Below are positions 26,018-34,391 of a DNA stretch of 64,000 bases, in pieces. The stretch comes from Mesorhizobium sp. (GTDB lineage Bacteria; Pseudomonadota; Alphaproteobacteria; Rhizobiales; Rhizobiaceae), in contig SAQL01000018.1 in assembly GCA_004020645.1 (NCBI GenBank), forward strand, positions 81,539 through 145,538, read 5' to 3'. Each line of letters opens with the position of its first letter. Position 1 is the stretch's first letter. Made by a program: the position numbers and the translations under genes. The notes under the pieces are model-generated. The model saw only the letters and a list, made by a program, of their open reading frames with translations, was not told the DNA's origin and did not search any database.

Positions 26018-27178
26018 ATGGCACTGCACGACCAGACCCGCAAGACCGCATCCGGAGACAACAGCAAAGCTGCATCTTGGGACAACGGCAGAGCCGCGTC
26101 TGAAGACAGCGACCACATCGCGTCCCGCCTGCTTGGCTGGTACGACGCGCATCACCGCGACTTGCCGTGGCGCATTGCGCCGCGCGAATTGGCATGCGGC
26201 GTGCGTCCCGATCCCTACCGCGTCTGGCTTTCCGAAGTCATGCTGCAGCAGACCACGGTCGAAGCGGTAAAATCCTATTTCCGGACCTTTGTCGAGAAGT
26301 GGCCTGATGTCGAGGCTTTGGCCGCCTCATCGACCGAAGATGTCATGAAGGCCTGGGCCGGGCTCGGCTATTATTCCCGCGCCCGCAATCTCAAGGCCTG
26401 CGCCGATCTCGTCGCACGGCAAGGTGGCAGGTTTCCGGATACGCAGGCTGGCTTGAGAGAACTGCCCGGCATCGGCGCCTACACGGCGGCTGCGATTGCG
26501 GCGATCGCCTTCGACCAGCCCGCCGCGGTCGTCGACGGCAACGTCGAGCGGGTCGTTTCCCGGCTGTTTTCGATCGTCACGCCGCTGAGCGAAGCCAAGG
26601 GGGACATACGCACCTATGTCGAGCGCATGGTTCCAGCGACCAGACCTGGCGATTTCGCCCAGGCAATGATGGATCTCGGCGCGACGATCTGCACGCCACG
26701 GCGGCCGCGTTGCATGCTGTGCCCGCTGCGGGAGGATTGCAGCGCCACTGTTTCAAGCGATCCCGAGCGCTTCCCTGTCCGCCTGCCAAAGGGTGAGAAA
26801 CCATTGCGGCGCGGGGCTGCCTTCGTTGCCGTACGTGATGACGGCGCCGTTCTTTTGCGCAAACGTGCGGATAAAGGCCTGCTCGGCGGCATGACCGAAG
26901 TACCGACGACCGGCTGGACCGCGCGGATCGACGGCGCCACCACGGACGCGGCGGCGCCCTTCCCCGGCAACTGGCGGCCAGCCGGCCGGATTGGCCATGT
27001 CTTCACCCATTTCGCGCTCGAACTCGACGTCTTCAAAACGATGACCGATGGCGCCGCCCCTGCGGGGCATTTCTGGTCGCTGGCCCATGAAATTTCCGGC
27101 GAAGCGCTGCCCACTGTCATGAAAAAGGTAATCGAAGCGGCGATACCGGGCGCGACGAAGAAGCAGCGCGCACATTGA
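26018..27178 (+). CDS. mutY: Adenine DNA glycosylase MutY
   Basis: 386 residues. Catalytic Glu73 in SEVMLQQT, helix-hairpin-helix LPGIGAYTAAAI with the following VVDGNVERV Asp, and the [4Fe-4S] Cys set C-x6-C-x2-C-x5-C (CTPRRPRCMLCPLREDC). A C-terminal NUDIX-like domain recognises 8-oxoG (RRGAAFVAVRDDGAVLLRKR, GHVFTHF). It removes A opposite 8-oxoG. The first 30 residues are polar and may be an N-terminal extension; a later start would still keep the catalytic domain. Confidence 0.95.
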   Translation: MALHDQTRKTASGDNSKAASWDNGRAASEDSDHIASRLLGWYDAHHRDLPWRIAPRELACGVRPDPYRVWLSEVMLQQTTVEAVKSYFRTFVEKWPDVEALAASSTEDVMKAWAGLGYYSRARNLKACADLVARQGGRFPDTQAGLRELPGIGAYTAAAIAAIAFDQPAAVVDGNVERVVSRLFSIVTPLSEAKGDIRTYVERMVPATRPGDFAQAMMDLGATICTPRRPRCMLCPLREDCSATVSSDPERFPVRLPKGEKPLRRGAAFVAVRDDGAVLLRKRADKGLLGGMTEVPTTGWTARIDGATTDAAAPFPGNWRPAGRIGHVFTHFALELDVFKTMTDGAAPAGHFWSLAHEISGEALPTVMKKVIEAAIPGATKKQRAH

Positions 27179-27223
27179 ATCGCCCACATCGCCTCACATT
27201 GAATTGCGTTGACGAGGACAAGA

Positions 27224-27835
27224 ATGACCGAAATCCGCCACATCGTTTTCGACATCGGCAGAGTGCTGATTCACTACGATCCGAACTTGCCCTTCAGCCG
27301 ATTGATTCCCGACGCCGAAGAACGGAAATGGTTCTTCGACAATGTCTGCACGCATGACTGGAACATCGAGCAGGACCGCGGCCGGACCTGGGAAGAGGCC
27401 GAGGCGCTGCTGATCGCCGAACACCCGGACCACGCCGAAAACATCCGCAACTTCCGCCGCCTCTGGCACGAGATGGTGCCGCACGCCTATGACGACAGCG
27501 TCCAGATCATGGACAAGCTGATCGAGAGCGGCCACGACGTCACCATGCTGACCAATTTCGCCGCCGACACGCTTGCCGAAGCCCGGCAGCGTTTCGATTT
27601 TCTCAACCGACCGCGCGGTGTGACCATTTCGGGCGAGATCGGCATGATCAAGCCTGATCGCGGCATTTACGACCATCACGTCGCCGCGTTCGGCCTCGAG
27701 CCCGCGGCCACGCTGTTCATCGACGACAGCCAGAAGAATGTCGACGGCGCCAAGGCGGCCGGCTGGCAGTCGGTGCTGTTCACTGACGCAAAGACGCTCG
27801 AGGCCGACCTTAAGCGTTACGACATCGCGTTCTGA
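27224..27835 (+). CDS. HAD-superfamily hydrolase (YihX-like)
   Basis: 203 residues. Motif I FDIGRVLIHYDP (Asp nucleophile; the second Asp of DxD is replaced by Gly-Arg, as in other members with DxG), motif II LTNF, motif III Lys in GMIKPD, and motif IV FIDDSQKNVDGAK. A helical cap lies after motif I. It is similar in layout to alpha-glucose-1-phosphatase YihX and small-molecule phosphatases; the substrate is unknown. I chose the ATG at 27224 (GAGGACAAG upstream) over an upstream in-frame start. It follows mutY by 45 bases. Confidence 0.85.
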   Translation: MTEIRHIVFDIGRVLIHYDPNLPFSRLIPDAEERKWFFDNVCTHDWNIEQDRGRTWEEAEALLIAEHPDHAENIRNFRRLWHEMVPHAYDDSVQIMDKLIESGHDVTMLTNFAADTLAEARQRFDFLNRPRGVTISGEIGMIKPDRGIYDHHVAAFGLEPAATLFIDDSQKNVDGAKAAGWQSVLFTDAKTLEADLKRYDIAF

Positions 27836-27884
27836 CCGATACGGTTATGGGCAGGATGTCTTAACCTACGACCCGTACTGGCCG

Positions 27885-28226
27885 ATGCTCGATATTGATA
27901 TCGTTCAGGGTAACTTTCGTGGCCATGGCGTCGTATATTTCACAATCAACGAAGTAAGCGAATTCATGACGTCGCTGAAAGCATACCCCCTTGAGCGAGC
28001 GATGCTTTCGCTGAAGTCGCCAGGCCTGTTGAACATCTCTGTTTTCCCAACGGATGGCGTTGGTCATCTGGCAGTTCGAATCGAGGTCACCGAAGACCTC
28101 GACGCAGTCGAATTTGCGCGTATTCAGCTGCGCACCGACTATTCGGGACTGTCCCGCTTCCATAATCAGCTCACCTTGATGGCCGAAGGCGAGTTGAACG
28201 AGATTGTTCTGGAAGAAAAGGGCTGA
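27885..28226 (+). CDS. Unrecognised small protein of about 113 residues
   Basis: Starts MLDIDIVQGNFRGHGVVYFTIN and ends ELNEIVLEEKG. It has alternating beta-strand-like segments and no signal peptide, helix-turn-helix or cysteines. The base composition is lower in GC than its neighbours, suggesting acquired DNA. Size and pattern recall some immunity-type or small orphan proteins, but I recognise no family and assign no function. The start is uncertain: the ATG at 27885 is the first in-frame ATG after the HAD gene, and the frame is open upstream over the 3' end of that gene. It converges on ccrM with six bases between. Confidence 0.55.
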   Translation: MLDIDIVQGNFRGHGVVYFTINEVSEFMTSLKAYPLERAMLSLKSPGLLNISVFPTDGVGHLAVRIEVTEDLDAVEFARIQLRTDYSGLSRFHNQLTLMAEGELNEIVLEEKG

Positions 28227-28232
28227 CTGTTA

Positions 28233-29366
28233 TCAGGCCCCTGCCCGCTCCATGCCGAGGCGGGCGATACGGCGAAGCTCGTCGATCGGGGTCAGGCCGC
28301 CGCTTCGCTCATAGTGCCAGAAGGTCCAGCCGTTGCAGGCATCCAGCCCCTGCACTTCCGCGCCGATCTTGTGGATCGACCCGGCGCTGTCGCCGACCGC
28401 CACAGTGCCGTCGGCGCGCACTCTGGCCGCCCAGCGCTTCTTGGCGTCGTAGAGCGTGGCGCCCGGCAGCATCAGCCCGGTGTCGATGAGGCTGACGAAA
28501 GCAACGCGCGGCTCGGCGCGCTTGCCGGTAAGCACGGTAAGAGCAGCGCCGTCCAGCGGCCGGACTGCATCGATGCGCTCGTTGGCGGCGTCGATATAGG
28601 CCTGCTCGCGCTCGATGCCGACGAAATGGCGGCCGAGGCGCTTGGCCACCGCGCCGGTGGTGCCGGAGCCGAAGAAGGGATCGAGCACGATATCGCCGGG
28701 CTTCGTCGAGGCCATCATGATGCGGGCGAGCAGCGCTTCGGGCTTCTGCGTCGGATGCAGCTTGTCGCCATTTTCGTTCTTCAGGCGCTCGCTGCCGGTG
28801 CAGATCGGAAACAGCCAGTCGGAACGCATCTGGATGTCGTCGTTCGACGCCTTCAGCGCTTCGTAGTTGAAGGTGTAGCCCTTGCCCTTTTGGTCGCGCG
28901 AGGCCCAGATCATCGTCTCATGGGCATTCTGGAAGCGGCGGCCGCGGAAATTCGGCATCGGATTGGTCTTGCGCCACACGACATCGTTGAGGATCCAGAA
29001 CCCCAGATCCTGCATCTTGGCGCCGACCCTGAAAATGTTGTGGTAGGAGCCGATGACCCAGATGGTGCCGTTGGGCTTCAGCACGCGGCGCGCCGCCAGC
29101 AGCCAGGCCCGGGTGAAGGCGTCGTAGACCTCAAAACTCGCGAACTGGTCCCAGTCGTCGTCGACGGCATCGACCTTGGACTGGTCGGGCCGGTGCAGAT
29201 CGCCGTCGAGCTGCAGATTGTAAGGCGGATCGGCAAAAATCACGTCGATGGATTTTTCCGGCAGCCGGTCGAGCGCGGCGACACAATCGCCCTTCAGGAT
29301 CGTATCCAGCCATTCAGATTGCTGGGGAGCGTGGGAAAGCTCGTCGAGAAGACGCACGGCAGACAT
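28233..29366 (-). CDS. ccrM: CcrM-type adenine DNA methyltransferase (GANTC)
   Basis: 377 residues. It is a beta-class N6-adenine methyltransferase with motif IV DPPY (46-49) before the target-recognition region, and motif I DPFFGSGTTG (229-238) after it. The C-terminal domain (about 270-375, GATLYDAKKRWAARVRADG) is the RAMA-like extension found in CcrM. It methylates GANTC and coordinates cell cycle transcription in alphaproteobacteria. The ATG at 29366 gives MSAVRLLDEL, close to the S. meliloti start. It has no restriction gene beside it, consistent with an orphan cell-cycle enzyme. Confidence 0.95.
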   Translation of the reverse strand: MSAVRLLDELSHAPQQSEWLDTILKGDCVAALDRLPEKSIDVIFADPPYNLQLDGDLHRPDQSKVDAVDDDWDQFASFEVYDAFTRAWLLAARRVLKPNGTIWVIGSYHNIFRVGAKMQDLGFWILNDVVWRKTNPMPNFRGRRFQNAHETMIWASRDQKGKGYTFNYEALKASNDDIQMRSDWLFPICTGSERLKNENGDKLHPTQKPEALLARIMMASTKPGDIVLDPFFGSGTTGAVAKRLGRHFVGIEREQAYIDAANERIDAVRPLDGAALTVLTGKRAEPRVAFVSLIDTGLMLPGATLYDAKKRWAARVRADGTVAVGDSAGSIHKIGAEVQGLDACNGWTFWHYERSGGLTPIDELRRIARLGMERAGA

Positions 29367-29541
29367 TGTTACACCCAAAGCACGCGTTACTATTTACTCC
29401 CTGTTATGGTTACCGATCAGCGTAAATATTCGGTGAAGGCCTGAGGTGCGGACCCCGGGTAATTTGCGAAGATCGGCCTGTTGGTGTATGCCGCGCCGCC
29501 TGAACCGTTCCAGCCTCCTCCCTCCCGCTTTCCGGATCGCC

Positions 29542-30231
29542 ATGCCCCAGCCAGACCTTGTCATCTTCGATTGCGACGGCGTGCTCGTCGATTCCGAAAT
29601 CATCGCCGCGCGCATCGAAGCCGAGCTTTTGACGTCGGCCGGTTACGAGATATCGGCCGAGGAGCTTTCCGAAACCTATGCCGGGCTGACCTTCAAGGCC
29701 ATCATGATGCGGGTCGAGGAAAAGTCCCGCATCCCGTTTCAGGCCTCGCTGATCGATCGTGCCGAAGACCTGGTCGACCGCCGGCTGCGCAGCGACGTGC
29801 GCGCCGTCGACGGGGTGCACGAGGCGGTCGCCGCGGTGACCACGCCGCGCTGCGTCTGCTCGAATTCGCGCTCCGAGCGGATCCAATTCATGCTGGAGAA
29901 GGTGCATCTGCTGCCGTTTTTCAACGGCCGGATTTTTTCCTCGCTGGAAACACCGAGCGGAAAATCCAAGCCGGCGCCCGACGTGTTTCTCTTTGCCGCG
30001 GCAAAGCTCCAGGCCGATCCAGCGAACACCTTCGTCATCGAAGATTCCGTGCATGGCGTGACCGGCGCCAGGACAGCCGGCATGCGTGTGATCGGCTTCA
30101 CCGGAGCGGCGCACAGCTATCCCGGGCAGGCCGACGCGCTGACCGAGGCCGGCGCCGAAACGGTCATCCGCCGCTGGGCGGAACTGAAAAGCGTGATCGC
30201 CGCCCTGTCGGAGTGGTCGGCGGATGCGTGA
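29542..30231 (+). CDS. HAD hydrolase, beta-phosphoglucomutase-like
   Basis: 229 residues. Motif I FDCDGVLVDSE with both Asp residues, motif II VCSNS, Lys in KSKPAPDVF and motif IV VIEDSVHGVTGA. The cap domain (about 20-90) is of the helical beta-PGM/phosphatase type. It is close to phosphoglycolate-type and sugar phosphatases (YieH/GPH-like). The chosen ATG at 29542 (MPQPDLVIFDCDG) excludes 32 upstream open codons lacking conservation. It is divergent from ccrM with about 175 bases between. Confidence 0.85.
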   Translation: MPQPDLVIFDCDGVLVDSEIIAARIEAELLTSAGYEISAEELSETYAGLTFKAIMMRVEEKSRIPFQASLIDRAEDLVDRRLRSDVRAVDGVHEAVAAVTTPRCVCSNSRSERIQFMLEKVHLLPFFNGRIFSSLETPSGKSKPAPDVFLFAAAKLQADPANTFVIEDSVHGVTGARTAGMRVIGFTGAAHSYPGQADALTEAGAETVIRRWAELKSVIAALSEWSADA

Positions 30232-30263
30232 AGCAGGCGCCCAAATGGACACGCAGTTCCAAA

Positions 30264-30285
30264 GCCGCGGCTATTCGGCCGCGGC
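30264..30285 (-). terminator. Possible intrinsic terminator of lipoprotein gene
   Basis: GCCGCGGC arms at 30264-30271 and 30278-30285 form a perfect 8-base stem with a 6-base loop spanning the stop codon at 30271. On the minus strand the second arm is followed by only three T residues before GG, so termination efficiency is doubtful. Confidence 0.35.
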
Positions 30286-30945
30286 AATCTTCTTGTCGGT
30301 CTTCTTCGGCGGGCCTTCGTCATAGCCGGCGAACGCCTGATAATCCTTCGCGGTCGGCTCGGGAACGACAACGTTCGAATCGGTGAAGACGAACTGGGTG
30401 GCACTGGAGGGATTGGTAACCTGGACCTGATGTTGGTGAAGCTGCGAATAAAGGACCTCGGTGCCGTGCATCACAGCGATACGGATCGGCATGGTGATGG
30501 TGCCCGGGCTGAACATCGGTCCCGGAACGACCTTGCCGGCGACGGCGATCTTCATCGTCAGCGAGCCGTTGGCACGGTTGCAGTCGCGGGTCACATCGGT
30601 GATCGAAGCCTGGTAGATGATCTTCGCGGAATCGTCCTGCTGGTCGCTGCTCGCGTCAAGCGCAGCAGCTTCTGCATCCTCGGCGGCGGCTTTTTTCTTG
30701 GGCTTTTGACCGCCCTTGGCATAGGTGTTGAAGAAGGCGGTGCCGTCGCGCAGCGTCACTTTCGGACAATAGGCCAGCAATTGGCTGGCGAGAACTTTTG
30801 GGTCCGGCGGTGGTGGCGGCGTCGTGTCCTTCTTTCCGAAGCCCAGCATGCTACTGCCGCCTGATTGGCAGCCGGCGGCGGTAAGCATAAAGCCGGTGAG
30901 CGCCAGACCCGCGACAAAACGACCGTTGGATGAATGAAACGCCAT
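30271..30945 (-). CDS. Conserved rhizobial lipoprotein
   Basis: 224 residues. The signal sequence ends in a lipobox (LTAAGCQSGG, Cys about residue 26), followed by a Gly/Lys stretch, DTTPPPPPDP, and a conserved globular region (LLAYCPKVTLRDGTAFF, YQASITDVTRDCNRANGSLTMKIAVAGKVVPGPMFSPG). The two Cys residues in that region may pair. The function is unknown; conserved in Rhizobiales. I placed the start at the ATG at 30945, since upstream codons overlap the divergent thrC. An inverted repeat at its 3' end may terminate transcription. Confidence 0.8.
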   Translation of the reverse strand: MAFHSSNGRFVAGLALTGFMLTAAGCQSGGSSMLGFGKKDTTPPPPPDPKVLASQLLAYCPKVTLRDGTAFFNTYAKGGQKPKKKAAAEDAEAAALDASSDQQDDSAKIIYQASITDVTRDCNRANGSLTMKIAVAGKVVPGPMFSPGTITMPIRIAVMHGTEVLYSQLHQHQVQVTNPSSATQFVFTDSNVVVPEPTAKDYQAFAGYDEGPPKKTDKKIAAAE

Positions 30946-31065
30946 GAACTGCACTTCCCTCTCGCAAAGCGGGTGACGTATATCAACCGCGCGGCAAAAA
31001 TGCGACTGAGCAACTACGGAAATTAACCACTTTGCCGCGGACGGACCGCCCGGCAGCAATGGAAC

Positions 31066-32469
31066 ATGACGATGCAATATGTGAGTACCCGCGGGGAAGC
31101 GCCCGTGCTTGGATTTTCCGACGCGGTGCTGGCGGGCTTGGCGCGCGATGGCGGTCTTTATGTGCCTGATATCTGGCCGCAGTTTTCGGCGGCAGAGATC
31201 CGCGCCATGCGCGGCCTTGCCTATCCCGACCTCGCCATCCGCGTGCTGTCGCCGTTTCTCGGCGGCGAGATCGCGATGCCGGTGTTCGAACGCCTGGTGC
31301 GCGAAGCTTATGCGACGTTCCGTCACGAGGCGGTCTGCCCGCTGGTGCAGACCGGCTCGAACATGTTCGTTCTGGAACTCTTCCATGGCCCGACGCTTGC
31401 CTTCAAGGACGTGGCCATGCAGCTTCTCGCCCGGCTGATGGACCATGTGCTTGCCGAACGCGGCCAGCGCGCCACCATTGTCGGTGCCACGTCCGGCGAT
31501 ACCGGCGGGGCCGCCATCGATGCCTTCGCCGGGCGCAATCGCACCGACATCTTCGTCCTTTTCCCGCACGGCCGGGTCTCGCCGGTGCAGCAGCGGCAAA
31601 TGACGACGTCCATCGCCGCAAATGTCCATGCACTGGCGGTCGAAGGCAATTTCGACGATTGCCAGGGGCTGGTGAAGGACATGTTCAACGATCACGGTTT
31701 TCGCGACCGGGTGTCGCTGTCCGGGGTCAATTCGATCAACTGGGCCCGCATCATGGCCCAGATCGTCTATTACTTCTCATCGGCGCTGTCGCTCGGCGCG
31801 CCCGACCGGCCGGTCTCCTTCACGGTGCCGACCGGCAATTTCGGCGACATCTTCGCCGGCTACGCCGCCAAGAAGATGGGGCTGCCGATCGAGCGCCTGA
31901 TCATCGCGACCAACGACAACGACATTCTGGCGCGCACGCTGTCGAGCGGCGAATACCGCACGAAAGGCGTCTTTTCGACCACGTCGCCGTCGATGGACAT
32001 CCAGGTCTCTTCGAATTTCGAGCGCTTGCTGTTCGAGGCGGCCGGCCGCGACGCCTCGACCGTGCGGCGCTACATGAGCGGCCTCAAGCAGTCCGGCGCC
32101 TTCACCATCGAAGCCGGCGAGATCGCCAGGATCCGCTCCGAATTCGATGCCGGCCGTTCGACCATGGACGAAGTCGCCGCTACGATCCGCTCGACGCTCG
32201 CAGCCAGCCACTATCTGCTCGACCCGCACACGGCCGCGGCGATGCATGTTGCGGCTGCGAAGGCCACCAGTGCCGTGCCGATGGTGGTGCTGGGCACCGC
32301 CCATCCGGCAAAGTTCCCGGCCGCCGTCGAAGCCGCCAGCGGCGTGTCGCCTGCCCTGCCCGCATGGCTAGGCAGGTTGATGACATCAGAGGAAAAATAC
32401 ACGGTACTTCCATCCGACCTGAAAATGGTGGAAGATTATGTTAGCCGCCACACGCGGGCGGCAAGTTAG
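31066..32469 (+). CDS. thrC: Threonine synthase
   Basis: 467 residues of the long fungal/proteobacterial type. The N-terminal segment YVSTRGEAP...SDAVLAGLARDGGLYVP and the PLP lysine in GPTLAFKDVAMQ (Lys114) are characteristic; VGATSGDTGGAAIDAF and VPTGNFGDIFAGY bind substrate phosphate. It converts O-phosphohomoserine to threonine. Homoserine kinase is encoded at 48507-49469. It is upstream of the M16 peptidase gene by 14 bases, so probably cotranscribed with it. Confidence 0.96.
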   Translation: MTMQYVSTRGEAPVLGFSDAVLAGLARDGGLYVPDIWPQFSAAEIRAMRGLAYPDLAIRVLSPFLGGEIAMPVFERLVREAYATFRHEAVCPLVQTGSNMFVLELFHGPTLAFKDVAMQLLARLMDHVLAERGQRATIVGATSGDTGGAAIDAFAGRNRTDIFVLFPHGRVSPVQQRQMTTSIAANVHALAVEGNFDDCQGLVKDMFNDHGFRDRVSLSGVNSINWARIMAQIVYYFSSALSLGAPDRPVSFTVPTGNFGDIFAGYAAKKMGLPIERLIIATNDNDILARTLSSGEYRTKGVFSTTSPSMDIQVSSNFERLLFEAAGRDASTVRRYMSGLKQSGAFTIEAGEIARIRSEFDAGRSTMDEVAATIRSTLAASHYLLDPHTAAAMHVAAAKATSAVPMVVLGTAHPAKFPAAVEAASGVSPALPAWLGRLMTSEEKYTVLPSDLKMVEDYVSRHTRAAS

Positions 32470-32483
32470 GGAGTATTTGATAT

Positions 32484-33776
32484 ATGGGTGTTGAGGTAAG
32501 CCGTCTGTCGAACGGCCTGACAGTCGCCACCGAAACCCTTCCAAGCCTCGAATCCGTCGCTCTTGGTGCCTGGGTCAAATCAGGGGCCCGCAACGAGCGT
32601 AGCGAAGAGCACGGAATGGCCCACTTGCTTGAACATATGGCGTTCAAGGGAACCAGAAGGCGAAGCGCCTTCGAGATCGCCTCGGAAATCGAGGATGTCG
32701 GCGGCGAGATCAATGCCGCCACCAGTGTCGAGACCACCTCCTATTATGCCAGGGTGCTAAGCGACGATGTGCCCCTGGCCGTCGATATCCTCTCCGACAT
32801 CCTGCAGGAATCCGAGTTCGACCCGCAGGAGCTGGAGCGCGAGCAGCATGTGATCCTGCAGGAGATCGGCGCCGCTCACGATACGCCCGACGATATCGTC
32901 TTCGACCGCTTCACCGAGACGGCTTTCCGCCACCAGACGATCGGCCGCTCCATCCTCGGCACGCCGGAAACCGTCAAATCCTTCACCTCGAAGCAATTGC
33001 ACAAATTCATCGAACGGCAATATGGCGCCGAGCGCATGGTGGTCGTCGCCGCAGGCGACATCAAGCACGACAATTTCGTGCGCGAGGTCGAGAAGCATCT
33101 CGGCGGTTTCCGCAGCAAATCCGACAACACGATGCCGCAGTTTGCGCAATATGTCGGCGGCGATTTCCGCGAGGACCGCGACCTGATGGACGCGCAGATC
33201 GTGCTGGGGTTCGAGGGCCGCGCCTATCATGTACGCGACTTCTACGCCTCGCAGGTCCTGTCGATGATCCTTGGCGGCGGCATGTCGTCACGTCTTTTCC
33301 AGGAGGTCCGTGAAAAGCGCGGGCTGTGCTATTCGGTCTATGCCTTCCACTGGGGCTTTTCCGACACCGGCATATTCGGCGTCCATGCCGCGACCGGGCA
33401 GAGCGACATCGCCGAACTGGTGCCGGTGGTTATCGACGAGTTGCAGAAGGCCGGCGAGAGCATCCTGCAGGAGGAACTCGACCGGGCACGCGCCCAGTAC
33501 CGCGCAGGCCTGATCATGTCCGCCGAAAGCCCGGCCAGCCGTGCCTCGCAGATCGCCCGGCAAATGCTTCTGTTCGGCCGGCCGATCGCCAAGGAAGAAC
33601 TGATGGAACGGCTGTCGGCGCTGACGGTCGAGCGGCTGACGGACCTGTCGTCACGGCTGTTTTCGACCAAGCCGACGCTGACTGCCGTCGGACCGGTGGG
33701 TACGCTCGCTCCCTATGAGGCGGTCCTCGAATCGCTATCGGGCACGCAGACCATGGCCCGAAAGCTCGCCGGCTAA
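32484..33776 (+). CDS. M16 zinc metallopeptidase (mitochondrial processing peptidase-like)
   Basis: 430 residues. The inverted zinc motif HxxEH is HLLEH (47-51) in MAHLLEHMAFKGT, with NAATSVETTSYYARV and the distal Glu region further on. The second half repeats the M16 fold without metal ligands (MILGGGMSSRLFQEVREKRGLCYSVYAF). The family processes peptides. The order thrC-M16-GNAT is conserved in rhizobia. ATG at 32484, 14 bases after thrC. Confidence 0.93.
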   Translation: MGVEVSRLSNGLTVATETLPSLESVALGAWVKSGARNERSEEHGMAHLLEHMAFKGTRRRSAFEIASEIEDVGGEINAATSVETTSYYARVLSDDVPLAVDILSDILQESEFDPQELEREQHVILQEIGAAHDTPDDIVFDRFTETAFRHQTIGRSILGTPETVKSFTSKQLHKFIERQYGAERMVVVAAGDIKHDNFVREVEKHLGGFRSKSDNTMPQFAQYVGGDFREDRDLMDAQIVLGFEGRAYHVRDFYASQVLSMILGGGMSSRLFQEVREKRGLCYSVYAFHWGFSDTGIFGVHAATGQSDIAELVPVVIDELQKAGESILQEELDRARAQYRAGLIMSAESPASRASQIARQMLLFGRPIAKEELMERLSALTVERLTDLSSRLFSTKPTLTAVGPVGTLAPYEAVLESLSGTQTMARKLAG

Positions 33777-33791
33777 GTCCATCAAAGCGTC

Positions 33792-34388
33792 ATGTTCGCG
33801 CTCCCTTTCTTTCGCCGTGACCTGCCGGCACTGAAGGGTGACCGGGTCACGCTGCGCGTGCCGCTGACCAACGACTATCGCGAATGGTCGGTGCTGCGCG
33901 GGGAAAGCCGCGCCTTCCTGGAGCCGTGGGAGCCGCGGTGGAACCCTGACGAGCTCGACCGCACGGCCTGGCGGCATCGCCTCAGCCGCTATCGGGAAGA
34001 CTATGCCCAGGGAACGGCGATAGCCTTCTTCATCTTCGAGAAAGGCAACGGCAAGCTTGTCGGTGGAATCACCCTCGGCAACATCCGCCACGGCGTCGCA
34101 CAAAGTGGCCATCTCGGCTACTGGATCGGCGAGCGCTACAGCGGCCGTGGCCTGATGACCGACGCGGTCAAGGTGGTGACGCGCTTCGCCTTCGATACGC
34201 TGAGGTTGCACCGGATCGAAGCTGCCTGTATTCCCGACAACGCTCGGTCGATCCGCGTGCTTGAAAAAGCCGGATTCCGGCGCGAAGGACTTCTGCGATC
34301 CTATCTCAGGATCAATGGCATCTGGCAGGACCACTACCTCTACGCCCGGATCGAAGACGATCCGCCGGGCGCGGGAACGAAGGACTGA
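33792..34388 (+). CDS. GNAT acetyltransferase, RimJ/RimL type
   Basis: 198 residues. The acetyl-CoA loop is GYWIGERYSGRGLMTDAV and the C-terminal part RIEAACIPDNARSIRVLEKAGFRREGLLRSYLRINGIWQDHYLYA is typical of RimJ-like N-alpha-acetyltransferases. The protein substrate is unknown. It follows the M16 gene by 15 bases and precedes the EAL protein gene by three bases, suggesting one transcript. Confidence 0.9.
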   Translation: MFALPFFRRDLPALKGDRVTLRVPLTNDYREWSVLRGESRAFLEPWEPRWNPDELDRTAWRHRLSRYREDYAQGTAIAFFIFEKGNGKLVGGITLGNIRHGVAQSGHLGYWIGERYSGRGLMTDAVKVVTRFAFDTLRLHRIEAACIPDNARSIRVLEKAGFRREGLLRSYLRINGIWQDHYLYARIEDDPPGAGTKD

Positions 34389-34391
34389 TTT

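Noticed and set aside
30946..31695. Upstream extension of the lipoprotein frame across thrC
   Set aside because: The lipobox signal sequence begins at 30945 and the extension is antisense to thrC.
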